From: Paenibacillus sp. JQZ6Y-1
GTDB taxonomy: Bacteria; Bacillota; Bacilli; Paenibacillales; Paenibacillaceae
Direction: 5' to 3'
DNA: 64,000 bases
Assembly (NCBI RefSeq): GCF_040719145.1
Contig: NZ_JBFDUZ010000001.1
Coordinates: 1,922,001 to 1,986,000 of the forward strand
The notes under the pieces were generated by a model. That model was given only the letters and a program-made list of their open reading frames with translations, did not search any database and was not told the DNA's origin. Numbering within the stretch: the stretch's first letter is position 1; each line of letters opens with the position of its first letter. Made by a program: the position numbers and the translations under genes. Below are positions 19,061 to 26,545 of the stretch, in pieces.

Positions 19061-19115
19061 TTCACAATGATGATACAGTATGGTTCCCGATCACAGTGAT
19101 ATAAATCATACACAT

Positions 19116-20498
19116 TTATTGATACAATCCTTGTCGCTTTAACTCCTCCACTACAAGTCGAGCAAGTTGGGCAGCTCCGGCACGGTTGGGATGCAGCGTA
19201 TCGCCTTCCATGTACAATGCCAGTGTAGCAGTAGCTCCAATCGAGGTAAAATAAGCGGAACTAAGTACATTCAGATCAACCAGTGGCACATTCTCCTCAG
19301 AAGCGAGTGCAACAGTGGCTGCGCGATACCATCTGCCTTCGGCGTTATGTACGCCTGCGCTGTTAAAGTCAGTCGCGCGTCCCTGTGGTGTCGATAATAC
19401 AACTGTCGCGCCTTTTGCCTTCACCTGTCTAATCATATCGCGCATAATATCTTTGAATTGTGCTTCGGTTGTGTTGTTTTTGGCATTGGTATCATTGATA
19501 CCCAGCTGCACGATAAACATATCACCCGGCTTGATATATTTCACAATCGCTTCCAGTTGCCCGTCATCACGGAAGCCACGGGCAATCTGACCACCAGATG
19601 CCATGTTACGAACAAGAAAGCTAGTCGGATTAATATACTGTGCAAGCATCTGTCCCCAGCCACCCTGCACGCTGGAATCAAGCGGGTAATAGTTGGCAAC
19701 CGTAGAATCACCGCCTACATAGATCGTTGGACGAGTTACCGCAATGGTAGACAGCTGCTGAATCTCAAGTGAGCTAAGTGTGAATGCCGCGCCTGTCTTG
19801 CCCTCTGTAACTAGCAAATTTAACTGCCCATCGGTCACCGGAATCTGGAATTGATCCACCGCATTGTTGCCAGTCATATTGATAATCTGGTATACACCCT
19901 CTGCTGCTACGCTAGATCGAGTTGTATTGCCGAGTGTTACTTTTACATTGTATAAACCATTAGGAAGATCGACATTAAAGGTATTATTGCTTTTTGTGCC
20001 AAATGTAACAAATTGTACAGCATCGCTGTTTACCCCACTACCAGAGGAAGATACATTGCGCATATTGGCAGGCGTATTGAAGCCGTAACCTTTTGCTGCT
20101 GTATACGCATCCTCGGCGCGTACGCCTGTATACCCTGCCTGCACCGCTCCACCGCCAAAATCGAATGTGTAGGTCAATGCGGCAGAGGCTTTCTCTGCGG
20201 GTGCTACTGTGTATAGGGCTGATAGCATAGCTGCACTCATCGCCATCATGGTCGCCTTTTTCCAAAGACTACGCTTCTTCTTAGGGGACATAGAATGACG
20301 CTGTCTGTGGGCAATAAAGCGTGATACCAGCGTACCCGATTCATGCAGATGATCTCGTACTCCTGCATCTGCCACTGCTTTTGCCTGTCGATGTGGCAGC
20401 ACCTGTGGTATCTGTTCTGCCTGTAATATCGTACGTTCTACTTGCGGAGTCAGCCTGCCATCTGTGTACCGACGTTCTTCATTTGCATAATGTACCAT
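19116..20498 (-). CDS. Secreted SGNH esterase, rhamnogalacturonan acetylesterase-like
   Basis: An exported carbohydrate esterase likely to remove acetyl groups from rhamnogalacturonan (CE12 type). SGNH blocks are visible: GGDSTV (block I serine), MASGGQ (glycine), LGIND (asparagine) and DTLHPN (Asp-x-x-His). Before them, residues about 110-270 form a beta-rich galactose-binding/malectin-like module (YTFDFGGG, NGLYNVKVTLGN) as in YesT-like proteins. The start MVHYANEE has an AGGAGG, giving 460 residues, but the Sec signal begins only at residue 70 (MSPKKKRSLWKK, hydrophobic core to about 98, cleavage near ASA 106). The 69-residue polar lead is unusual. A cre-like site lies at 20516-20529. Confidence 0.88.
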   Translation of the reverse strand: MVHYANEERRYTDGRLTPQVERTILQAEQIPQVLPHRQAKAVADAGVRDHLHESGTLVSRFIAHRQRHSMSPKKKRSLWKKATMMAMSAAMLSALYTVAPAEKASAALTYTFDFGGGAVQAGYTGVRAEDAYTAAKGYGFNTPANMRNVSSSGSGVNSDAVQFVTFGTKSNNTFNVDLPNGLYNVKVTLGNTTRSSVAAEGVYQIINMTGNNAVDQFQIPVTDGQLNLLVTEGKTGAAFTLSSLEIQQLSTIAVTRPTIYVGGDSTVANYYPLDSSVQGGWGQMLAQYINPTSFLVRNMASGGQIARGFRDDGQLEAIVKYIKPGDMFIVQLGINDTNAKNNTTEAQFKDIMRDMIRQVKAKGATVVLSTPQGRATDFNSAGVHNAEGRWYRAATVALASEENVPLVDLNVLSSAYFTSIGATATLALYMEGDTLHPNRAGAAQLARLVVEELKRQGLYQ

Positions 20499-20515
20499 CA
20501 AATCCCTCCTATTAA

Positions 20516-20529
20516 TGTAAGCGTATTCA
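20516..20529 (+). promoter_or_regulatory. cre-like CcpA site upstream of the SGNH esterase
   Basis: TGTAAGCGTATTCA matches TGWAANCGNTNWCA at 13 of 14 positions. It lies 18 bases before the esterase start. Confidence 0.6.
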
Positions 20530-20697
20530 TATTGCATGTTATACATTCGACTGCTAGGTACTGCCATCCTTTCTCCGTATAGGCAATGAATTATTAAAAT
20601 CGGGAAATCTTAAGCATAAAATTATGGATAATCGTAATGATCATCGATATATTGTCATCTCTCGATAATCCCAGCAAGCAACTGCTGCATCCATATG

Positions 20698-20745
20698 AAA
20701 AACCTCCCAATCAGAATGCACATGGCAATTCAGATTAGGAGGTTT
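20698..20745 (-). terminator. Terminator of the marR-permease-usp unit
   Basis: The left arm starting AAACCTCC and the right arm ending GGAGGTTT form a stem of about 20 bases with two mismatches. Five T follow on the minus strand, about 60 bases after the usp stop. Confidence 0.85.
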
Positions 20746-20803
20746 GGTATCATTCAACCGTAGTATGATGATTCGATGATAATATGCTCATTCAACCTTC
20801 ATG

Positions 20804-21232
20804 CTATTTGACAATCGTTACCGCACATGGAGCGTGCTGAGCGACATAATGACTCACGCTACCCAGCATCCATTCCTGCAACGTGCCTAAACCGCGACTA
20901 CCGATGATGATTAGATCGGCATGGACATCCGCAGCATAGCGCACAATCTCCTTGCCTGCATGCCCCTGTAATACTGTCACACGCGAAGGATGAGCAGAAG
21001 AAGTCAATGCTTTCAATCGATCCTTCACGTCCTGCTCCTCTTCGGCAAAATAAGCATCCAGCTCATGCGTCGGAATGGCGAGTTGCTGTTCCAGCAGTTG
21101 TGATTGTGTTGGGTCGACATATACAACGTCCAATGTCGCTTGCAGACCATCCGCTAATTGCACCGCCTGCTCCAATGCACGCTCTGCATTCTGTGAACCA
21201 TCGTACGGGACAACGATATATTGAAATGCCAT
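20804..21232 (-). CDS. Universal stress protein, UspA family
   Basis: A 142-residue cytosolic Usp with an N-terminal VVPYDGSQNAERALEQA and the ATP-binding signature GSRGLGTLQEWMLGSVS near the C-terminus, so it is probably of the ATP-binding type. It begins 19 bases after the permease stop and shares its transcript with marR and the permease. A second Usp of identical length is at 23517-23945. The ribosome binding site is AAGAGG. Confidence 0.92.
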   Translation of the reverse strand: MAFQYIVVPYDGSQNAERALEQAVQLADGLQATLDVVYVDPTQSQLLEQQLAIPTHELDAYFAEEEQDVKDRLKALTSSAHPSRVTVLQGHAGKEIVRYAADVHADLIIIGSRGLGTLQEWMLGSVSHYVAQHAPCAVTIVK

Positions 21233-21251
21233 TTTTTCTGCCTCTTTTCTA

Positions 21252-22343
21252 TCAATGATTGGCTGCTGGTTGGTTCAATGGGCTGGTTGCCGGTTTGACC
21301 AGCGCCGTACGCAGCACGGTAATGCCCCATGTAATGAGTGCAATCAACAGCAGGTGAGCAACAAAACTGTCAATTGGTGCTCCGTTATAAATCAATCGTA
21401 GATACCCCTGAATGGCATTCGGTGCAGGCAGGAACGAACCGATATGACGATAAAATGGTGTCAGCATCGCGGACGGAATAATATTGCCTGCTGTCATCAA
21501 TTGCAGCGGTATTAACGCTACATTGAACAGTGGAGCCGCATTGCCAAACAAAGCAAATGCCATTTGAGTTACACCAATGCTGGCAGCATACACTAAGATA
21601 TGGAAGCCCCACATTTGCCAGAAGGAAGCAGCGGTATCAGCGAATAATAGCGCTACACTCGTTACGATTAGCGAACCAATGATCGCGATGCCAAGCAACA
21701 ATAGCTGTCTCCCCCAGAAAATCTCCCATTTGCTGCGCGTACGCTTGAGCATCATCGACGCTAGATTCAACTGAATATTCATCGTCATCACACCGATGTA
21801 CGTAACGAATCCGAGAATCATCGGGAGCATCGATACAGCAAAATTGCTAATATCATGCGTTTTAACCACATTGGTCGTTACGATCTGTTCCTGTATATCG
21901 CCAAATGCTTCTTTGCCGACTGCTGCGGAGATAGCTGGTGCAGAGCCTTCGACAATAGACTTGGCAATATCAGAATTTGCCTGATTGACATAGTAGGACA
22001 GCTGCGCTTGCTGCTTGCTACTTCCCTGTTCACTGAAGCCTGCGGGAATCTCAATGACCATTGTCAGCTCGCCCTGATCCATTTGCTGCTGTGCCTGTTC
22101 TAACGAGCTATACAATGTCGATTGATACGGCAGTTGAGCCATCATACTACTGGCAATACTGGCGCCGTTGGTGCTGTCTTCGTTGACAATACCTACCTTG
22201 AGCTGGGATACACGTTCGGTTGCTCCGTTATAGCCGGTCATCCATACAATCGTGAATAACAGCGGTACGAATATTGCAAATACCATTCCGATCTTCGTCT
22301 GTACGATGTTTAAAAAGTCCTTCAATGTGTGTACTGCATTCAT
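21252..22343 (-). CDS. ABC-2/YhgE-Pip-like membrane export permease
   Basis: A 363-residue membrane protein with one N-terminal segment (residues about 18-40), a large extracytoplasmic domain (VSQLKVGIVNEDSTNGASIA through VVIEIPAGFSEQ-like sequence) and five to six C-terminal segments. This layout is that of ABC-2 type/DUF3533-like exporters related to YhgE/Pip. No ATPase is encoded beside it. It follows marR on the same strand after 99 bases, so MarR probably controls it and it may export an inhibitory compound. The start MNAVHTL is preferred over an upstream in-frame ATG because of the TGGAG spacing. Confidence 0.8.
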   Translation of the reverse strand: MNAVHTLKDFLNIVQTKIGMVFAIFVPLLFTIVWMTGYNGATERVSQLKVGIVNEDSTNGASIASSMMAQLPYQSTLYSSLEQAQQQMDQGELTMVIEIPAGFSEQGSSKQQAQLSYYVNQANSDIAKSIVEGSAPAISAAVGKEAFGDIQEQIVTTNVVKTHDISNFAVSMLPMILGFVTYIGVMTMNIQLNLASMMLKRTRSKWEIFWGRQLLLLGIAIIGSLIVTSVALLFADTAASFWQMWGFHILVYAASIGVTQMAFALFGNAAPLFNVALIPLQLMTAGNIIPSAMLTPFYRHIGSFLPAPNAIQGYLRLIYNGAPIDSFVAHLLLIALITWGITVLRTALVKPATSPLNQPAANH

Positions 22344-22442
22344 TTTGTTTCTCCACTCCATATCTTAAAATGGTTTGTAAATACATGGCTAGCCAATAAA
22401 AGGTTGTGCATCTATTATTGCAAAAAAATTTGCCGACCGTAT

Positions 22443-22874
22443 TCAGTCGGACAAACTTTCATAAATATGATGAATGGCATCCCGTAATTGATGCTCATCA
22501 GTATCGTGCAATCGATCATATATATCACGATCCAATTGCTTCATAATCGGCATTACCTCTTGCAGCAGCTTGGTGCCGTCGGCAGTCAGATGCAAAATAA
22601 CAGCACGACGATCTGCCGGATCGACATGACGGGAAATCAACTGCTTATTTTCCAACCGTTCCAGTGTTTTACCGATGCTGGTCTGGTCGCGCTCATGAAT
22701 ACTGGCAAGCTTTTTCTGGGAAATGGCATCGTATTTGCTGAGTTGGTGCATAATGCCAAATTGCTCCGGCGTAATATCGAATGCGCTTAATAGCTGTGAA
22801 GCTTTCTTTTTGTACACAAGATAGGTACGCGATAACAGCAGTCCAAGCGACTGATCATGCGCATCCAGAGGCAT
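22443..22874 (-). CDS. MarR family transcriptional regulator
   Basis: A 143-residue winged-helix repressor: dimerisation helices at both ends, helix-turn-helix SQKKLASIHERDQTSIGKTLERLENKQLI and wing DPADRRAVILHLTADG with the DxRxxxxxLT signature typical of MarR. A good ribosome binding site (GGGAGG) precedes the ATG. Directly upstream, a 12-bp inverted repeat (22896-22930) overlaps the -10 box, which is the expected place for autoregulation. It heads a unit with the export permease and a Usp. Confidence 0.92.
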   Translation of the reverse strand: MPLDAHDQSLGLLLSRTYLVYKKKASQLLSAFDITPEQFGIMHQLSKYDAISQKKLASIHERDQTSIGKTLERLENKQLISRHVDPADRRAVILHLTADGTKLLQEVMPIMKQLDRDIYDRLHDTDEHQLRDAIHHIYESLSD

Positions 22875-22895
22875 GATGATTCCTCCCTAACAAAA

Positions 22896-22930
22896 ATACT
22901 AGCATAGCCGATAATCGACTATGCTAGTAT
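22896..22930. promoter_or_regulatory. Operator-like perfect 12-bp inverted repeat at the marR promoter
   Basis: ATACTAGCATAG (22896-22907) is mirrored by CTATGCTAGTAT (22919-22930) with an 11-base spacer. The right arm shares bases with the -10 hexamer of the marR promoter and the left arm ends 22 bases before the ATG. The MarR dimer is the obvious candidate ligand. A T-run on its minus-strand 3' side also gives it terminator-like shape. Confidence 0.65.
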
Positions 22931-22955
22931 ATGCTGTATATTTTAAATTTGTCAA
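22926..22955 (-). promoter_or_regulatory. Sigma-A promoter of the marR unit
   Basis: On the minus strand a perfect TTGACA (22950-22955) is followed after 18 bases by TATACT (22926-22931). It starts just past the YolD-like stop and overlaps the inverted repeat. Confidence 0.7.
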
Positions 22956-22978
22956 AACTTTTTTCTCGGTATTTCATC

Positions 22979-23230
22979 TTAATCACGCGGATAGTTAATA
23001 TCCATAATGTCCATAAAAGGGACCTTATACAGATCTTCTACGCTCTGAACATGCACTCTACCTGTACGGGAATCCATTTTTACAATTTCGCCACGTACTG
23101 TTTCTTCCCAGCCCCAGACAGTCAGAACAATAACGGACTTCTCACGAAATGCTTCAGTCAGTTGATTGCCCAGCTCTTCTAGAACAAATTCATCGCGTGT
23201 TGGACGCTTGGCCACTTTTGCTTTAGCCAA
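22979..23230 (-). CDS. YolD-like family protein
   Basis: An 83-residue soluble protein whose C-terminal half, VRGEIVKMDSRTGRVHVQS ending VPFMDIMDI, has the beta-strand pattern of YolD-like proteins. The N-terminus is basic (MAKAKVAKRPTRDEF). The start codon is TTG at 23230, fixed by the AGGGAGGG box before it. YolD-like proteins often accompany error-prone UvrX polymerases, but none is present here. The function is unknown. It lies upstream of marR on the same strand, yet marR has its own promoter. Confidence 0.75.
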   Translation of the reverse strand: MAKAKVAKRPTRDEFVLEELGNQLTEAFREKSVIVLTVWGWEETVRGEIVKMDSRTGRVHVQSVEDLYKVPFMDIMDINYPRD

Positions 23231-23403
23231 AGTAAAACCCTCCCTAAATATATGCTGACCTTTATTTTATCGTGAAAAAGGGAACGTTTCAATAGTTTAC
23301 ACAAAAAAATAAGAACATAAGTTCCTGAAATAGTTCCTATCACTGGATATGAACTGGAAATAAGTAGATTCCATTCCCATCTTACTTGATCAATTTAGCA
23401 TAT

Positions 23404-23431
23404 AAAAAAGCCGCCTCCTAGGAGACGACTT
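23404..23431 (-). terminator. Terminator of the second usp gene
   Basis: The arms 23408-23418 and 23421-23431 pair through eleven positions, two of them G-U in RNA. Six T follow on the minus strand. Confidence 0.8.
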
Positions 23432-23516
23432 AGCACTATCATGTATGTTGTTGTAAGGTGTAACCTCGGCTAAGCAGCGTACCTTCTCTGTTGCTTATTG
23501 CCACCGTGATATGCTC

Positions 23517-23945
23517 TTACTTTACGATCATGACAGGAGCCTGCGCGCGCTGGGTCACATAGCGACTGACACTGCCCTTCATGAATTCGTTCATCGTATT
23601 CAGTCCCCGACTGCCCATAATGATCAGATCAGGCTTCGCCTGCATCGCATATTCTACAATGCCCTTCGCGGCACTACCATAAATAATGACCGTTCTCGCA
23701 TCTGGAATACGGGTAATCATTTCGCGTAGATTTTGACGTACGGTATCTTCCTTGTGATCAAAATAAGCCTCCAGCTCGCTTGAGGTCATGATCAGTGGCT
23801 GACGAATTTCCTCTACCGTTGCCGAATCGACATACAGAATTTCCAGCTCCGCCTGCATACTTTCTGCGAGTGCAGCTGCACGCTCCAATGCACGCTGGGA
23901 ATGAAGCGAACCATCATACGGGACAAGCACATGCGAGATAGCCAT
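23517..23945 (-). CDS. Universal stress protein, UspA family (second copy)
   Basis: A 142-residue Usp starting MAISHVLVPYDGSLHSQRALERAAALAESMQAEL in composition and carrying the ATP-binding signature GSRGLNTMNEFMKGSVSRYV. It has the same length and plan as the Usp at 20804-21232, including a conserved VDSAT/VDPTQ and a tail MIVK/TIVK, so the two are paralogues. GGAGGAAG fixes the start. It is a single-gene unit. A cre-like sequence at 24101-24114 lies 156 bases upstream. Confidence 0.92.
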   Translation of the reverse strand: MAISHVLVPYDGSLHSQRALERAAALAESMQAELEILYVDSATVEEIRQPLIMTSSELEAYFDHKEDTVRQNLREMITRIPDARTVIIYGSAAKGIVEYAMQAKPDLIIMGSRGLNTMNEFMKGSVSRYVTQRAQAPVMIVK

Positions 23946-24100
23946 CGTTACTTCCTCCTTTTGAATATAGGTTGGATTCACAAACGACACACACGGTCAT
24001 GAAACTTGTATTACAGAGAGCCTGCACTCTATCAGACAGAAAAGTCGCCAGTGTAGACTTGATGTTCTTACTTCTAAAATATACCATTTTTATCATAATT

Positions 24101-24114
24101 GCAAGCGTTTTCAG
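24101..24114 (+). promoter_or_regulatory. cre-like sequence between usp and the GH127 gene
   Basis: TGCAAGCGTTTTCA matches the cre consensus at 13 of 14 positions. It is 156 bases upstream of usp and 89 bases past the GH127 stop, so its target is uncertain. Confidence 0.45.
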
Positions 24115-24202
24115 TTCAAGCAGATATACTCTCGTCTACCTATGTTAAATGGCAAAAGAAAGCAGCTGTTTATGTCTTCATATATTCATGCACGTCCCAT
24201 AC

Positions 24203-26161
24203 TCAAGCGCGACGCAACCAGACTGCCATCTCGCCCTCGCCGCGATTGCCCCAAAGGAAGTATGGCACGGCAGTAAAGGATTGTTCTGTTGTTGTTATTT
24301 CATGAGTTCGATACAGATTGCCATTCCAATCCTGCTCTTGTTCACGCCATGCGCTACCTTCAATCACAACACAACCGCCCAGCAACTGTTCATCATAGTG
24401 AGCGTGCAACGGTTTATCCGTTTCAAGCAGCAACGAAGCCAATTGATCGCCGTTATCCGCCTGCTCCAGACAGTATACAAGCGGTCCGCGCTGTAATGCC
24501 ACTTTACCAGCATTGGCACGCAGCTTTGGATTGGCATAGATGGTCTGTACGTCCATTTCCAGCTTCCATTCCACCACATCGTCTACCGACCATTCACGTG
24601 TCATATACACATAGCCATCGCGCAGGTGGTCGGCATATGCTACTTGTTCTCCATTAATCTGCAAAGAAGCCCGACTACACCAGCCCGGTAAACGCAATGC
24701 CAGCGTAAAACTGCGCTTACTCTCCAATGCAAAGGTAAATCTGCTTGCCCCATCCCACGGATATCCGGTTTGCTGTATGATCTTCACCGCGCCCTCTGTG
24801 AGTGGCAATGTTGCTTCTCCCCCAACATACAGATGCGTATAGATCGTATCATCGCTGCTACTGTAGAGATAACTGCCGAGCGACGTGATCAGCCGCGCCA
24901 CATTCGGCGGGCAGCAGGAGCAGCCGAACCATTTTTGCCGTACAGGCTTCACATGATGCTTGCCCGGATTATGATGGCAAGCCTGTGGCCATACTTCAAG
25001 AGGATTCACATAAAAGTAGTGCTTGCCATCCTGCGACATCCCGCCCGTTACTGTATTGTACAGCGCACGTTCCAGCACATCAGCATATTCGCCCTTTGGC
25101 TCAATTTGCAGCATCCGATGGGCGAAGAATACCATCCCTACTGCCGCACAAGTTTCTGAATACACCGTATCGTTCGGCAGATCATAATCAAAGGTAAATG
25201 CTTCTCCATGATGCGTAGATCCAATACCGCCAGTGATGTACATCTGACGGGTCACAATATTGTTCCATAACGTTTTGCAGGCATCATACAATGTGGCATC
25301 TCCATTCAAGCCTGCTAGATCCGCCATGGCACTATACATGTACACGGCGCGCACCGCATGACCGACCGCTACCTTCTGCTCCCGTACAGGCAGATGTGCC
25401 TGATTATATGCCAGATCTATACGATCCGTTTTGCCAACAAAGAAATTGACCTTGCCACGCTTCTCCCACTCGTCATGCAGAAAGTTCGGCTCCTGCCCAC
25501 GCTCGTCGATAAAGAACTGGCTTAACTTCAAATAACGTTCTTCACCCGTCAACCGATACAGCTTCACCAGTGCCAATTCGATCTCCTGATGACCATCGTA
25601 TCCGCGCAGCTTACCCGGCTCTGGTCCAAATACGGAATCAATATAATCGACAAATTTACAAACGACATCCAGCAGCTGACGCTTGCCTGTCGCTTCATAA
25701 TACGAGACAGCCGCTTCGATCATATGCCCCGCGGTGTACAGCTCATGACAATCCGCCAGATTGGTCCAGCGCTTGTCCGGTTCCTTGATGGTAAAATACG
25801 TATTCAAATATCCGTCTTCGCCCTGCGCTTCAGCTACTAGCTGGATCACATCATCCGTGATCTGTTCCAAATCAGGATCGGGATGTGTCATCAAAGAGTA
25901 CCCTACGGCTTCGATCCACTTGGCGACATCCGTATCCTGAAACACGAAGCCGTGAAATTCGCCTTCCGTACGACCAGCGGCAATCTCAAAATTTTTGATC
26001 GCATGGCTTGGCTCCGCATCTGGAATCCGGTCATGTAGCGCATCATATTGATAAGGAATGACTACCTCGCGCACAAGTTGATTATAATGAGACCAGAATG
26101 AATCATGAATTTGAACATCCTTCGGACTTACCGTTTGCAGCAGTTCCTTCGCTTTTTGCAT
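24203..26161 (-). CDS. GH127 beta-L-arabinofuranosidase
   Basis: An intracellular glycoside hydrolase that releases L-arabinose from beta-arabinofuranosides of plant origin. The 652-residue protein has the (alpha/alpha)6 barrel followed by beta domains. The zinc-thiolate active site characteristic of HypBA1 is visible: E336 and C338 in YSETCAAVG, and C416-C417 in GCSCCPPN. Their spacing almost equals that of HypBA1 (E338, C340, C417, C418 as I recall). There is no signal peptide. The second ATG (MQKAKELL) is chosen because AAAGGAG is seven bases before it; the first ATG is too close. A cre-like site at 26257-26270 predicts catabolite repression. Confidence 0.93.
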   Translation of the reverse strand: MQKAKELLQTVSPKDVQIHDSFWSHYNQLVREVVIPYQYDALHDRIPDAEPSHAIKNFEIAAGRTEGEFHGFVFQDTDVAKWIEAVGYSLMTHPDPDLEQITDDVIQLVAEAQGEDGYLNTYFTIKEPDKRWTNLADCHELYTAGHMIEAAVSYYEATGKRQLLDVVCKFVDYIDSVFGPEPGKLRGYDGHQEIELALVKLYRLTGEERYLKLSQFFIDERGQEPNFLHDEWEKRGKVNFFVGKTDRIDLAYNQAHLPVREQKVAVGHAVRAVYMYSAMADLAGLNGDATLYDACKTLWNNIVTRQMYITGGIGSTHHGEAFTFDYDLPNDTVYSETCAAVGMVFFAHRMLQIEPKGEYADVLERALYNTVTGGMSQDGKHYFYVNPLEVWPQACHHNPGKHHVKPVRQKWFGCSCCPPNVARLITSLGSYLYSSSDDTIYTHLYVGGEATLPLTEGAVKIIQQTGYPWDGASRFTFALESKRSFTLALRLPGWCSRASLQINGEQVAYADHLRDGYVYMTREWSVDDVVEWKLEMDVQTIYANPKLRANAGKVALQRGPLVYCLEQADNGDQLASLLLETDKPLHAHYDEQLLGGCVVIEGSAWREQEQDWNGNLYRTHEITTTEQSFTAVPYFLWGNRGEGEMAVWLRRA

Positions 26162-26256
26162 CCTCATTCTCCTTTGGATTGGTCATGGTTAGATACGATG
26201 TACTTCATATGAGCAGCATGACGCAGACACGTCATCATACAGAGCAGGACGTTTTT

Positions 26257-26270
26257 AGATAACGCTTTCA
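26257..26270 (-). promoter_or_regulatory. cre-like CcpA site upstream of the GH127 gene
   Basis: On the minus strand TGAAAGCGTTATCT matches TGWAANCGNTNWCA at 13 of 14 positions, 96 bases before the GH127 start. Confidence 0.55.
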
Positions 26271-26438
26271 ATTGTTTCTACCTATGTTGATTGTGGATGA
26301 TGAACAACGAATCTAACAACGCATAATGCCCTCTTTTTCCTTACGATTGTAATGTGCAAATATGCTGTTATGTAGGTCCTCCTTGCCTCTATAGGTTTAC
26401 ATTATTCTTAATTAATATCATAATCATTAACGTTAAAC

Positions 26439-26470
26439 AAGGGCATAGACCACGAATGGTCCATGCCCTT
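26439..26470 (-). terminator. Terminator of fhs
   Basis: A 14-base stem (26439-26452 with 26457-26470, one mismatch) closes a four-base loop. A modest T-rich run follows on the minus strand. Confidence 0.7.
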
Positions 26471-26545
26471 GCTAATGTTGTAGGATTCGTTCACCATATG
26501 TGGGATTTGTGTACCTTGAACACGTCACCCCTACATCATTCACCT

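Larger units (their letters stand above)
18800..19115. other. Intergenic region with hairpin and hexanucleotide repeat
   Basis: This gap is the 3' region of the SGNH esterase gene. It contains the 10-copy TTCATG repeat at 19001-19060 and a terminator at 18889-18936, and then the upstream region of yojF. Confidence 0.6.
26162..26545. other. Intergenic region between fhs and the GH127 gene
   Basis: This 384-base gap holds the GH127 upstream region with its cre-like site (26257-26270) and the fhs terminator (26439-26470). No gene is seen. Confidence 0.5.

Noticed and set aside
22896-22930. Terminator of the YolD-like gene as sole role for the palindrome
   Set aside because: The marR -10 box overlaps one arm, and no room for another marR promoter remains downstream, so an operator reading fits better; a dual role is possible.
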